Shown: positions 37,434 through 48,709, numbered from the stretch's first letter. The stretch is DNA of 64,000 bases from Temperatibacter marinus (GCF_031598375.1 NZ_CP123872.1:62001-126000); one strand, 5' to 3'. Notes: generated by a model from the sequence alone, not told the origin. Made by a program: numbers and translations.

Positions 37434-37625
37434 TTATGCTGCAGCTACAGCACCGCCTAGGTTTGCTGGGCGTGAAATCTTAATCTTGCTAAAGAATGCT
37501 TGAACGTCGGCGTCAAATTCGTCTTTAGGAAGCGGTTTCATTTGACCTGCAGATTCCATCAGTTCGAAGAAAGTGAAACCTTTTTTGCTTGATAGGTCTT
37601 TGATGTTTTGTGTTTGGTTATTCAT
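37434..37625 (-). CDS. 63-residue orphan protein with a C-terminal AVAAA tail
   Basis: I do not recognise the family. An excellent ribosome site (GAGGAG, seven bases before the ATG), a promoter with an internal palindrome and a 110-base leader show that it is expressed. The protein is polar and helical at the start (NIKDLSSKKGFTFFELMESA), has an acidic middle (LPKDEFDADVQAFFSKI) and ends SRPANLGGAVAAA. There is no signal peptide or membrane segment. The last residues resemble the tmRNA tag end (FAVAA) and so could be a ClpXP degron. The GG followed by AVAAA also recalls a double-glycine leader, but no RiPP or transporter genes are nearby. A small hairpin (37402-37415) follows the gene. Confidence 0.75.
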   Translation of the reverse strand: MNNQTQNIKDLSSKKGFTFFELMESAGQMKPLPKDEFDADVQAFFSKIKISRPANLGGAVAAA

Positions 37626-37743
37626 GTCTAGCTCCTCGCCAGTTGTAAATTAATCGATCAGTTTCTTTTGAACTTGATCTGCTGTCCGTTGCGTTGAAGA
37701 CTATATGGCGTGAAAAAAGAAAAAAGAGTAGAGATAAAAATGC

Positions 37744-37772
37744 AAAGTAGCTATGCATAAAATGCATATCAA
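37744..37772 (-). promoter_or_regulatory. promoter of the 63-residue gene with a palindromic operator in the spacer
   Basis: On the minus strand TTGATA (37772-37767) and TACTTT (37749-37744) are 17 bases apart. A perfect inverted repeat TATGCAT-AAA-ATGCATA (37752-37768) fills the spacer and touches the -35 box, the usual place for a repressor or a MerR-like activator. A leader of about 110 bases follows before the ATG. Confidence 0.55.
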
Positions 37773-37859
37773 AATACTTCACGCTTGCATGGCAGGAATA
37801 TTACAGCAAACTCTCTAACAAACAGAAAAATGCCGCTGGTGAAATATAATTCCAAAATT

Positions 37860-39974
<2,115 letters not shown>

Positions 39975-39984
39975 CTATGTGGGA

Positions 39985-41667
39985 TTACCCAGTCATTGCC
40001 AGGAGTTTATCTGCTGCCGCACGTGCTTCAGGCGTTATTTCAGCCCCTGCCAACATGCGAGCTATTTCGTCTGTGCGTTCTGACTCCGGTAACTTGTAAA
40101 CCGAGGTTCTCGTCTGTTCTTCTCCCTCAATGACGGAGACAGCTTTGCTAATCTTCATATGACTATGACCCCGAGCCGCGACCTGCGGAGAATGCGTCAC
40201 GACTAAGACTTGGGCCTCGCCAGCTAGTCTGCGCAACCTTTCGCCAACGGCATCAGCCGTCGCGCCCCCTATACCACGGTCAACTTCATCGAAAATCATA
40301 ACTGGCGCGCTGCCAGAACGGGCAAGAACAACTTTTAAGGCCAAGATCACTCTTGCCATTTCACCGCCAGACGCAACTTTCACCAGTGGACCAAAATCTG
40401 CCCCAGGATTGGCCGACATTTCAAACCACACCCGATCTCCCCCATGGGCAGACCATTCCTCCTGAGGCAGAGAGTGAACTGCCACTCGAAAGCGAGCCTT
40501 TTCAAGCTTCATCGGAGGCAACTCTGCCATGACTGAATCTGACAATTTAGTTGCGACCTGATGACGTGCTTCATGCAGAGATTTAACTGCTGTTGCGAAG
40601 GCACCCAGAGCTTGATCTAAGGTGGCCTCTGCGTCTTTTACCAATTGATCTCCACTATCAACAGCTTTAAGGCGATGATGCAACCGCTCAGACAGAACAG
40701 CCAAATCATCAACTTGACAATTATGCTTGCGAGCCAGAGCTCTCAAATCAAATAAGCGCTCTTCCGTTTCTTCTAATTGAAGTGGATCATAGTCCATACT
40801 ACTCTGAATGCGATCCAGATCTTGGGCCCCAGCACTCAATTCAATTGAAGCCCTCTCTAGCGATGATATGACTGTTTCTAAAAGCGCTTGCGCTTCAGCA
40901 TCCATGCGACCCATTTTCCGAAGAATACCATTCAAATGATCCTCTACGCCTTTATTGCCTGAAAGAATGGAAACCATATCCTTTAATTCACCAGACAATC
41001 GTTCCCCTTGCATCATTATAGCACGTTTATCAGCAAGATCTCTTTCTTCACCAGCTTGGGGTTGAATTTTATCTATCTCACTGACAGCATGACGCAACCA
41101 TTCTTCATCATCTCGTGCATTAGAATAATCTTCCTTGGCTTGTCTCAGAGCATCTTTTGCTTGCTCGTAGGCGAGATGAGATGCCTTTACAGAATCCAAG
41201 AGAGGCTGATGCTGGCCGTATAAATCGAGCAAATCCCTATGAGCCGCAGCATGCAATAAGCCTCGATCATCATGTTGACCATGAATTTCCACTAGAAGCT
41301 CACCGATATGTTTAAGGAGTTGTTGTGTAACAGGCTGATCATTTATCCAAGCTCTAGACTTTCCGTCTTTAGATAGATGTCTTTTCAGGATGATTTCACC
41401 CTCAGGATTTTCAAATCCATTCTCAATCAATAGCTGGCACGCAGTATGTGATGACTTTATGTCGAAGGCTGCTGTCACAGCCCCATCCTGACATCCAGAT
41501 CGTACAAGAGCTCTATCAGCGCGCATTCCTAGAGCAAGACCAAGAGAGTCTAACAGGATGGATTTACCGGCACCTGTTTCACCAGTTAAAACATTTAAAC
41601 CCGTAGACAAGGACAGGTTTAAACGATCGATTAAGACTATATCACGAATGCTGAGGCTTGCCAGCAT
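39985..41667 (-). CDS. recN: DNA repair protein RecN
   Basis: A 560-residue SMC-like ATPase for double-strand break repair. Walker A is 'GETGAGKSILLDSLGLALG', the signature is 'VASGGEMARVILALK', and Walker B is 'VMIFDEVDRGIGG'. Long coiled coils (about 155-365) separate the two ATPase halves. No obvious LexA box was found upstream by eye. Placed 30 bases after bamD and 19 before ligA. Confidence 0.96.
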   Translation of the reverse strand: MLASLSIRDIVLIDRLNLSLSTGLNVLTGETGAGKSILLDSLGLALGMRADRALVRSGCQDGAVTAAFDIKSSHTACQLLIENGFENPEGEIILKRHLSKDGKSRAWINDQPVTQQLLKHIGELLVEIHGQHDDRGLLHAAAHRDLLDLYGQHQPLLDSVKASHLAYEQAKDALRQAKEDYSNARDDEEWLRHAVSEIDKIQPQAGEERDLADKRAIMMQGERLSGELKDMVSILSGNKGVEDHLNGILRKMGRMDAEAQALLETVISSLERASIELSAGAQDLDRIQSSMDYDPLQLEETEERLFDLRALARKHNCQVDDLAVLSERLHHRLKAVDSGDQLVKDAEATLDQALGAFATAVKSLHEARHQVATKLSDSVMAELPPMKLEKARFRVAVHSLPQEEWSAHGGDRVWFEMSANPGADFGPLVKVASGGEMARVILALKVVLARSGSAPVMIFDEVDRGIGGATADAVGERLRRLAGEAQVLVVTHSPQVAARGHSHMKISKAVSVIEGEEQTRTSVYKLPESERTDEIARMLAGAEITPEARAAADKLLAMTG

Positions 41668-41697
41668 CGCACTCCCCCTTCAATCAAAGTCACCAAA

Positions 41698-42507
41698 TTA
41701 AAATGGCCACAGTTTTGACAACCAGGATCCAGAACTCATTTCTGGGCTTAATTTCTTATTCTTCAATAGAGCATAGCTATAGCGATACCATTTTGATCCG
41801 TTATAGTTGTATCCAAGGACAGCGGCAGCACTTTGAGCCTCTGGCTGAATACCCAAAGCTAAATTAACTTCTACAAGACGATGTAAGGCCTCAGGTGTGT
41901 GTGAGGACTTCTGATATTTTTCTATAACATTTCTAAATCGAATTGCTGCCGATAGATATTCTTTGCTACGCATATAATAGCGGCCAACTTCCATTTCTTT
42001 ACCTGCTAAGTGATCGTCTGTAAGCTCAAGTTTCTGTTTTGCATCATAGGCATATTCACTATCAGGATAACGACGGATCAATTCAACGAAGGCATTACGC
42101 GCACGCATTGTATAATCTTGATCTCGGCCTACATCAGCAATTTGCTCATAAAAGCAAAGCGCTTTGATATAGTAAGCATAAGGGGCTGAGCTATTTCCTG
42201 GGTGGAGTTGTAAAAAGCGATCAATAGCATTGATAGCATCATCATATCGCTTGGCTTGATAGTAAGCAGCGGCAGCCATCACCTGTGCACGCCGTGCCCA
42301 AACGCTATATGGATGCTGTCTCTCTACTTCATCAAAAGCGGCTGCAGCAAACATGTAACGGCCTTTTTCATAGTATTCTTTACCTAGATTATACAGCACA
42401 TTTACGTCACGGGCGACATATGTATCATCCACTTCAGAGTTACTACACGCAGCCAGCGTTAACACGAACAAAGCTACGATTCCTGATTTAACCGATTTAA
42501 CACTCAT
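41698..42507 (-). CDS. bamD: outer-membrane protein assembly factor BamD
   Basis: A 269-residue lipoprotein of the BAM complex. The ATG at 42507 (MSVKSVKSG) was chosen because a signal peptide with lipobox 'LTLAAC' follows (Cys about 21) and GGGAG lies eleven bases upstream; the TTG six codons earlier has no support. TPR-like repeats such as 'YNLGKEYYEKGRYMFAAAAF' and 'AYYQAKRYDDAINAIDRFL' match BamD. It heads bamD-recN-ligA; in many Alphaproteobacteria lpxC lies upstream, but here an XRE regulator gene is divergent. Confidence 0.94.
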   Translation of the reverse strand: MSVKSVKSGIVALFVLTLAACSNSEVDDTYVARDVNVLYNLGKEYYEKGRYMFAAAAFDEVERQHPYSVWARRAQVMAAAAYYQAKRYDDAINAIDRFLQLHPGNSSAPYAYYIKALCFYEQIADVGRDQDYTMRARNAFVELIRRYPDSEYAYDAKQKLELTDDHLAGKEMEVGRYYMRSKEYLSAAIRFRNVIEKYQKSSHTPEALHRLVEVNLALGIQPEAQSAAAVLGYNYNGSKWYRYSYALLKNKKLSPEMSSGSWLSKLWPF

Positions 42508-42587
42508 TTGAGCGAACTCTCCCAAAAGCTTAATTAAAGTCTTTCAATATTCGTTTTAGTTGTTATACTCGCATATGTTGCAACCAT

Positions 42588-42658
42588 ACAAATATTAATT
42601 TTATCCAACTATTCATATTTGTCTTGGTCTAGCACATCGTTTACTGCTCTGCTAGCAC
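42588..42658. repeat. inverted and direct repeats between bamD and the XRE gene
   Basis: acaaatat (42588-42595) and atatttgt (42615-42622) form an 8-bp inverted repeat with a 19-base spacer. ctagcac occurs at 42629-42635 and 42652-42658 (period 23). The sites lie in the divergent region before the XRE gene and may be its operators, which is inference. Confidence 0.3.
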
Positions 42659-42767
42659 GTAAAACAGAAAAACGAGAATTCAGGCTTTTTCTGTAAATAT
42701 TCATCACAAGCAGGGCGCTCAAACTACTGTTATTTGGCAACTTGGGCAGAATAAGGGCAGCAAAGGG

Positions 42768-43160
42768 GTGGACATGATAGATAAGATAGAAAAGCGCAAG
42801 GCAGAGGCCGTTGATTTCCATGTGGGGGAACGAATCAAAATACGCCGTCGTTTCATCGGTCTCAGTCAAAAAGATATTGCGGCCAAACTAGATGTTTCAT
42901 ATCAGCAATTTCAGAAGTATGAACGTGGACTCAATAGACTTTCTGCGGGTAAACTTTATAAGATTGCTGGTCTGATGCGAGTCCCAATCAACTGGTTTTT
43001 TGAAGGCCTTCCTGATCCGAGTGAAATATATGGCCAAAAGATTACACTAGACGATCAATTTCCGCGACTGCAAGATATCCACAACAAGGAAGTACAAAAT
43101 AGTATTCGTGAATTGATTGACGCCATTGCGACTTCGAAGGAAAGCAATTCAATCTCATAA
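42768..43160 (+). CDS. XRE-family transcriptional regulator
   Basis: A 130-residue protein with a helix-turn-helix in residues about 20-75 ('IKIRRRFIGLSQKDIAAKLDVSYQQFQKYERGLNRLSAGKLYKIA'-type pattern, here given by its key pieces LSQKDIAAKLDVS and QFQKYERG). A short helical tail (about 95-125) could dimerise. It resembles the small cI-like regulators common in Alphaproteobacteria. GGGGTGG precedes the ATG. The target is unknown; autoregulation is possible from the repeats upstream. A strong terminator follows. Confidence 0.9.
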   Translation: MDMIDKIEKRKAEAVDFHVGERIKIRRRFIGLSQKDIAAKLDVSYQQFQKYERGLNRLSAGKLYKIAGLMRVPINWFFEGLPDPSEIYGQKITLDDQFPRLQDIHNKEVQNSIRELIDAIATSKESNSIS

Positions 43161-43163
43161 AAA

Positions 43164-43191
43164 AAGGCAGGGAACCCTGCCTTATTTTTTT
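43164..43191 (+). terminator. strong terminator between convergent XRE and ilvE genes
   Basis: aaggcaggg (43164-43172) pairs with ccctgcctt (43175-43183), followed by ATTTTTTT. The mirrored A-run lets it work on the minus strand as well. Confidence 0.93.
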
Positions 43192-43238
43192 CTCTATGGA
43201 ACCTCTGTCAATTCTATCTTTAAGAGAGTGACATATGG

Positions 43239-44111
43239 CTACACATCGCGAACCAGAGCCTCATAATCATTCATCAGATTCTGAACTTCTTGACCAACCA
43301 CAAAATCATAGCCTGCCACATGGGACAGAGGGGTGACTTCTGCGGCAGTCCCTGTGAGGAATGCTTGTTCGAAGTCCGCCATTTCTTCAGGCTTAATATT
43401 GCGCTCAACAACCGTGAGGCCTCTTTTTTGCGCAAGTCCCATCACTGTTCTCCGTGTTATACCGTCTAAAACACATTTCAGAGAAGGAGTATGGATTTCT
43501 GATCCCTTAATAAAGAATATGTTCGCGCCAGTAGCCTCGCCAACATAACCTTCCCAATCAAGAAGCAGCGCATCATCATAGCCTTTCAATTCAGCAGCTT
43601 CTTTAGAGAGGCATGAAATAGGATAATTCGCTGCCGACTTCGCAAGAATAGGAGCTGTTTCAGGATTAGGGCGTCGATAATTTGACATACAGAGACGCAA
43701 CCCCTTCAGCTTGGCTTCTGGGGCAAAATATGACGGCCATTCCCAGCTGGCAATAGCAACATGAACTTTCGTCAATTTCGTATTGATACCCATTTGTTCA
43801 GAGCCACGCCAAACCACAGGTCTTTGGTATGCATCCACAAGACCATTCTTAATGAGATTATCTTTACAAGCCTGATTGATGACTTCACGACTATAAGGAA
43901 TATCCATGCCAATAATATCTGCCGATTTAAATAACCGATTTGTATGGGCTTCCAATTCAAAAATTTGACCACTATAGGCCCTTTGTCCTTCAAAAACTGA
44001 TGTGGCATAATGAAGGGCGTGGGTTAAGATATGCACATTAGCTTCACGCCATTGTACCATTTCCCCGTCCATCCATATCCAACCATCGCGATCATCAAAA
44101 GAAGCTGACAT
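43239..44111 (-). CDS. ilvE: branched-chain amino acid aminotransferase
   Basis: A 290-residue PLP enzyme of fold type IV that interconverts leucine, isoleucine and valine with their keto acids. Key pieces are 'HALHYATSVFEGQRAY', the lysine of 'AAELKGYDDALLLD', 'EATGANIFFIKG' and 'GITRRTVMGLAQ'. GGAGAG precedes the ATG. It is divergent from a PetP-like MarR gene, a common arrangement in Alphaproteobacteria. Confidence 0.94.
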   Translation of the reverse strand: MSASFDDRDGWIWMDGEMVQWREANVHILTHALHYATSVFEGQRAYSGQIFELEAHTNRLFKSADIIGMDIPYSREVINQACKDNLIKNGLVDAYQRPVVWRGSEQMGINTKLTKVHVAIASWEWPSYFAPEAKLKGLRLCMSNYRRPNPETAPILAKSAANYPISCLSKEAAELKGYDDALLLDWEGYVGEATGANIFFIKGSEIHTPSLKCVLDGITRRTVMGLAQKRGLTVVERNIKPEEMADFEQAFLTGTAAEVTPLSHVAGYDFVVGQEVQNLMNDYEALVRDV

Positions 44112-44209
44112 TTTTTCTCTCCACTTGGTGCCCTCGAAACAAGACCTAGCACCTATTGCACCCTTAACTCCGTGTATTTCATAGTTTCTATTACCGAGTC
44201 AAAAACTTC

Positions 44210-44239
44210 TTGAAAGGGGTAGCAATTTAGGGATAATAT
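44210..44239 (+). promoter_or_regulatory. predicted promoter of the MarR gene
   Basis: TTGAAA (44210-44215), then GATAAT (44232-44237, spacing 16) or TAATAT (44234-44239, spacing 18). The start codon lies 45 bases downstream. Confidence 0.45.
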
Positions 44240-44283
44240 GTCAACATTACTGTCCTATTTGTGGCGAATGAGAGGAATATTTC

Positions 44284-44778
44284 ATGAGTGAATGGAAGGC
44301 AAGTTTAGCCCAACCAAGTCTTTTCTTAAGGGAAGAAGAAGTCAGACGGGGAATCGAGTTGCTTTATTTTGCTTATCGTGACTTTACGGAAGGCGCTGAT
44401 GAGATTTTGGCCGACATGAGCATGGGACGCGCGCATCATCGAGTCCTTTATTTTGTGGGCCGCAATCCTGGCACGAATGTCTCAGGATTACTGGACTTGC
44501 TTAGGATTACAAAACAAAGCCTCTCACGGGTACTAAACCAATTGATCGAAGAGGGGTATATTGAGCAAATCCAAGGGGTCAAAGATCGCAGGCAGCGCCT
44601 CTTATATCTTACCGAGAAAGGCATTGGGTTTGAGCAAAATCTATTCAAAGCCCAGAAAGACCGTATTGCTCAAGCTTACCGAGCCGCAGGTGTTGAAGCA
44701 GTTTCAGGCTATTGGGATGTCCTTCTCAATATTGTTCGAGAAGAAAATCGCGAGAAAGTCTTGAAACGCATAAAATAA
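44284..44778 (+). CDS. MarR-family transcriptional regulator (PetP-like)
   Basis: A 164-residue winged-helix regulator. 'MSMGRAHHRVLYFVGRNPGTNVSGLLDLLRITKQSLSRVLNQL' region (about 45-90) is close to PetP of Rhodobacter: key pieces are MGRAHHRVL, ITKQSLSRVL and VKDRRQRLLYLT. PetP is normally followed by the response regulator gene petR; here an NTF2-like gene follows instead. AGAGGAAT precedes the ATG. Divergent from ilvE. Confidence 0.88.
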   Translation: MSEWKASLAQPSLFLREEEVRRGIELLYFAYRDFTEGADEILADMSMGRAHHRVLYFVGRNPGTNVSGLLDLLRITKQSLSRVLNQLIEEGYIEQIQGVKDRRQRLLYLTEKGIGFEQNLFKAQKDRIAQAYRAAGVEAVSGYWDVLLNIVREENREKVLKRIK

Positions 44779-44836
44779 ATTCTAGACATACACCCATATG
44801 CACTGAATATATCCGTAACAACGAAGGAAAATTATC

Positions 44837-45310
44837 ATGTCGATCACAGAGACTGATTTAGAACAGGCGCGAGTAGCATGGGGAAATGCTCTTGTTGCAA
44901 TTTCAAAGGCCTATGAAGCTGATGGCATTGATGCTGCACGCACGACAGCAAGCGATGTACTTGATGCAGCCTATGGGTATACCATGGGTCCCGTTCTCTT
45001 TAAGCCAACTCTAGCTAGCGGTGCACAAACTTTTCGCCCGACACGGGAAGGAGCGCTCTCCTATTTCGTAGGTCACAATAAGATGTTTCCTCTTGATAGC
45101 GGATTTGGCATTAAAGGATGGCGGAGTTGCATAAGTGAAACGTCAGCCAGTTTCATTGACGGGGATGTGGCCATGTGGATGGGATGGATTTCTCTCACTG
45201 ATAAAGAGGGCCAAATCACAAAGGTTGATAAAAGCTGGGGATACAAAAAAGATTCTGACGGAACGCTCAGAATTGTATTGCATCATTCTTCTCTGCCTTA
45301 CCAGCCTTAA
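44837..45310 (+). CDS. NTF2/SnoaL-like fold protein
   Basis: A 157-residue cytoplasmic protein. The N-terminal helix (ITETDLEQARVAWGNALVAI), the 'LFKPTLAS..QTFRPTREGALSYFVG' middle and the beta-rich end ('GDVAMWMGWISLTDKEG', 'GTLRIVLHHSSLPY') suit a SnoaL/NTF2-like pocket. GAAGGAAA lies before the ATG. Similar proteins have been mislabelled as phosphoribosyl-AMP cyclohydrolase; no such active-site motif is visible. Lies 58 bases after the MarR gene, overlapping the convergent thioesterase gene by four bases. Confidence 0.65.
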   Translation: MSITETDLEQARVAWGNALVAISKAYEADGIDAARTTASDVLDAAYGYTMGPVLFKPTLASGAQTFRPTREGALSYFVGHNKMFPLDSGFGIKGWRSCISETSASFIDGDVAMWMGWISLTDKEGQITKVDKSWGYKKDSDGTLRIVLHHSSLPYQP

Positions 45311-45744
45311 GGTTTATAGGATTCAACATCAGACAATTTATGAGGGCTTGGCAAAAACAGGCCCTCTCCTTTTGCGACGACCTCGCCTAAATCATCCGTC
45401 ATAACCGATGAAGCCCAAATTTTCTTGCCCTCAATTTTGTCTATCTTGCCCTGTGCTTTTACAAAACCACTCAATACTGGCTTTGTTATTGTCGTTGTAA
45501 ACTTAACAGTGAAAACAAAAACATTAGGCTCAATAGAATTCGCTGCAAAAAAAGCGCTATCATCTAACAATTTGAAATAAACCGAACCGTGTAAAGAGTT
45601 TGCTGCATGGAAATAATCTTGCCTAACAGCCAATCCTACCTCAGAGCAGCCTTTAGAGATTGTAACGGAAGGCGGGAAAAATTCATTAATTGGAGCTGCA
45701 TGATACATGTTCGCTAATGACTTATAATGACTTTCCAGATCCAT
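45307..45744 (-). CDS. PaaI-family hotdog-fold thioesterase
   Basis: A 145-residue acyl-CoA thioesterase-like protein. The hotdog helix and catalytic region is 'ANSLHGSVYFKLLDDSAFFAAN', with the HG and D positions of the PaaI family, followed by 'TVKFTTTITKPVLSGFVKAQGKI'. The substrate is not evident. It lies 20 bases downstream of the DUF6702 gene and is probably the last gene of the M1 peptidase operon. Confidence 0.85.
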   Translation of the reverse strand: MDLESHYKSLANMYHAAPINEFFPPSVTISKGCSEVGLAVRQDYFHAANSLHGSVYFKLLDDSAFFAANSIEPNVFVFTVKFTTTITKPVLSGFVKAQGKIDKIEGKKIWASSVMTDDLGEVVAKGEGLFLPSPHKLSDVESYKP

Positions 45745-45764
45745 AGGGTGCCTTTATCTGTCTC

Positions 45765-46277
45765 CTAAAGAGAGAAGTCGACAGTTTCTACTTGATTTTT
45801 TTTACCAAAGCTGGCTGCCTTTTCAAGGTCGCCCCGCTTACCAATAACTTTATTATATTGTGTCGAAAAATCTTTCCTAAAAATGTCAGACTTTACAGTA
45901 AAGCGATGCCCGGTTATGGGTTTATCGCTCTCAAGATAAATATAAAGATAATCGCCATCGACCTCACCGCCGAGAGGCGTGAATGTAACTTTTAAATCAG
46001 CAACTGTGACCTCAAAGTCTTCATTCATATAGAGCGCCATCCGCGCGATACCTAGCTCTGTAAAGAGGGTTTCTGATTTATTTTCTGCCATGCGAGCAAG
46101 CACTCGCTGCGCATCATGAAAGTGAACTTTATGTGTCACCTGCATCACGCCATCTTGCTCCCAGACCAATGTCGTAACGCAGGTCTTCAATCGATGGGCG
46201 TGGGCTGCGCCGAAGGAAAGAGAGGCCGCGGTAAGAACCGCGACCAATCCATTTATAAAGACTTTAAACGATGTCAC
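45765..46277 (-). CDS. DUF6702-like secreted protein
   Basis: A 170-residue protein starting at GTG (46277), with a signal peptide (cut likely after GAAHA). 'HRLKTCVTTLVWEQDGVMQVTHKVHFHDAQ' positions 28-57 resemble DUF6702, whose genes often sit beside M1-family peptidases. That linkage holds here: it lies 11 bases after an M1 gene. Function unknown; it may assist the peptidase or the envelope. Confidence 0.65.
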   Translation of the reverse strand: MTSFKVFINGLVAVLTAASLSFGAAHAHRLKTCVTTLVWEQDGVMQVTHKVHFHDAQRVLARMAENKSETLFTELGIARMALYMNEDFEVTVADLKVTFTPLGGEVDGDYLYIYLESDKPITGHRFTVKSDIFRKDFSTQYNKVIGKRGDLEKAASFGKKNQVETVDFSL

Positions 46278-46288
46278 GTTATCATCTC

Positions 46289-48709
46289 TTAGTTTGTCTG
46301 AGTGAGAGGGACTTGCTTAGTTTCTTCAGCAGCAGCCTTCTCTTTTTTCAATTTTTCCAAAGCATCTTTCATCAAATTTTTACGTGAACGCTTATACTTA
46401 TAGAGTTCAAGACGTGATTTAGAAATCGCTTGAGGGAAGCTATTGTTTTTATAGTCCACATCTGCTGTCTGATGCTTATCGTCGAGCGTGACTTTTGCCA
46501 AAGCTTTATTAAAGATAAACATCTTAGAGACTTTGTCAGAATCATAGCGCCATATTTCAGCAGGAATCATCATTTCAGATGTTGTTCCATCCACATAGTG
46601 GAACGTAACCGGCAACGGTGAAGGAATCCCTCCCTTGTTGGCAAAATCAACAAAGTAGATATATGGGTTTTCCTTAAGTGCCCGCTCATAAGTCGCCTTA
46701 TCACGCCCTTTGAGTTTCTCAAGGAATGAATTATATTTATTGCGATCTTTATTGGTCACTAAGAACTGATCATTCTTATTATAAAAGTCAAGAAGCTCAG
46801 GTTTATCTTGAATATAAAGCTTTCCGACATCCTGACGGTTTCTTGATTGCTGGACAGGTTCCGGACGCTGTGCATTCCACTCTTTGCGTTTAAAATCAAA
46901 TTCAACTTCAGGGTTTTGAGTGGAGATGCGATATTCGCGAACATCATTGATCGCCACATCGACATGATCTGTTGTGAAGAACCAGCCTCTCCAGAACCAA
47001 TCAAGATCTACGCCTGATGCATCTTCCATAGTACGAAAGAAATCAGCTGGTGTTGGGCGCTTAAACTTCCAGCGATTAGAATATTCTCTAAAGGCATGGT
47101 CAAAAAGCTCACGGCCCATGACAGTTTCGCGGAGTACGATAAGCGCAGAGGCAGGTTTTGAGTATGCATTTGGTCCAAAAGCAATCACACTGTCAGATTG
47201 TGTCATAATCGGCACCTGGTAATCAGATTTCATATAGGTATCGATATAATCGAGTATATTCACTTCGTTTCCAAAAGCAGGGTAATTCTCTTCCCACTCT
47301 ATCTCAGTGATATACTCAAGGAATGTGTTCAAACCTTCATCCATCCACGTCCAGCGTCGCTCGTCAGAATTGACAACCATCGGGAAGTAAATGTGGCCAA
47401 TTTCATGGATAATCACACCAATAAGGCCGTATTTTGCCCGACGAGTATATGTGCGATCTTCAAGCTTTTCCTCGTCCGTTGGGCGATACCCATTGAAAGT
47501 TATCATCGGATATTCCATACCGCCGCCGGCCCATGTATTCACAGATTGAGCGGTTGGATAAGGGTAAGGAAATGACATTTTTGAATAAACATCCATTGTA
47601 TGAGCCACAGCATGCGACGAATACATATTCCATATAGGCATTGCTTCCTGTGGGTAGAAAGACATAACATGTACATCAGGATATTCAGCATCCGTTTGCT
47701 GTTGTTTGTGATTCATCGCATCCCAAACATACTTCCGCGAAGAGGACCAAGCAAAATCACGAACATTCTTGGCCGAGATCTTCCACGTAACTGACTTGTC
47801 AGTGCCTTCCTTTTCATTCTCTAGTGCTTCTTCTGGAGTTACAATATACATTGGCTTTGTCGCCTTTTTAGACTCCTCAAAGCGCTGATATTGTTCTTTT
47901 GTTAGAACATTTTTTGCATTCGTCAGCACGCCTGTCGATGACACTACATGGTCTGCTGGAACGGTAATCTCGACGTCATAATCACCAAATTCAAGAGCAA
48001 ACTCACCGCGCCCTAGAAATTGCTTATTTTGCCAACCGGTATAGTCCGTAAAGGCTGAAAGGCGTGGGAACCACTGAGCCATGAAATAGATATAAGTGTC
48101 ATTTTTCTCAAAGTGTTCGAAACCGTTACGCCCGCCCACAACCGCTTCTTGAATGATGTTATAATCCCAATCAATTGAGAAGCTGATAGTCTGACCTTTT
48201 TTGAGCGCCTTTGGCAGGTCAATCCGCATCTGTGTATCATTAATTACGTAAGGAAGATCTTTCCCTCCGGACTTGACCGCTCGGATTTTCTGACCAAAAT
48301 CGATATCGTTCTTCATATAATGTGCGTCTAGGGCGCCATAAGACAAACGATCTCTTGATGAGGTTGATGTTCTGTTTTGAATACTATCTTTATTAAAACG
48401 ATTCTGATCAAGCTGTATCCAAATATATCGTAAATTCAACGGTGAATTATTTGTATATTTAATTGTCTCAGATCCAATGATGCGACGATTTTTCTCGTCC
48501 AATGTGACCTTAATTTTGTAGTCCGCACGCTGTTGCCAATACATCGGCCCTGGTGCGCCACTTGCATCACGGTAAACGTTCGGCGAAGGAAGGTCTTTTG
48601 TTAATTGTTTAAAACGTTTTGCACCGCTTCCAGTGTCAGCCACAGCTGAGAGAGTAAGTGAAACTCCTACAACCACTGTAAGCAATGCTTTAGCAACTAT
48701 ATTGTGCAT
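46289..48709 (-). CDS. exported M1-family zinc metallopeptidase
   Basis: An 806-residue aminopeptidase-like protein. After a signal peptide (cut likely after SAVA) comes an N-terminal beta domain, then the gluzincin site 'VIIHEIGHIYFPM' with the third zinc ligand in 'WMDEGLNTFLEY' 18 residues on. The exopeptidase 'GGMEYPMITF' motif (GAMEN equivalent) is present. A long helical C-terminal part and a lysine-rich tail follow. It heads an operon with DUF6702 and a thioesterase. Confidence 0.92.
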   Translation of the reverse strand: MHNIVAKALLTVVVGVSLTLSAVADTGSGAKRFKQLTKDLPSPNVYRDASGAPGPMYWQQRADYKIKVTLDEKNRRIIGSETIKYTNNSPLNLRYIWIQLDQNRFNKDSIQNRTSTSSRDRLSYGALDAHYMKNDIDFGQKIRAVKSGGKDLPYVINDTQMRIDLPKALKKGQTISFSIDWDYNIIQEAVVGGRNGFEHFEKNDTYIYFMAQWFPRLSAFTDYTGWQNKQFLGRGEFALEFGDYDVEITVPADHVVSSTGVLTNAKNVLTKEQYQRFEESKKATKPMYIVTPEEALENEKEGTDKSVTWKISAKNVRDFAWSSSRKYVWDAMNHKQQQTDAEYPDVHVMSFYPQEAMPIWNMYSSHAVAHTMDVYSKMSFPYPYPTAQSVNTWAGGGMEYPMITFNGYRPTDEEKLEDRTYTRRAKYGLIGVIIHEIGHIYFPMVVNSDERRWTWMDEGLNTFLEYITEIEWEENYPAFGNEVNILDYIDTYMKSDYQVPIMTQSDSVIAFGPNAYSKPASALIVLRETVMGRELFDHAFREYSNRWKFKRPTPADFFRTMEDASGVDLDWFWRGWFFTTDHVDVAINDVREYRISTQNPEVEFDFKRKEWNAQRPEPVQQSRNRQDVGKLYIQDKPELLDFYNKNDQFLVTNKDRNKYNSFLEKLKGRDKATYERALKENPYIYFVDFANKGGIPSPLPVTFHYVDGTTSEMMIPAEIWRYDSDKVSKMFIFNKALAKVTLDDKHQTADVDYKNNSFPQAISKSRLELYKYKRSRKNLMKDALEKLKKEKAAAEETKQVPLTQTN

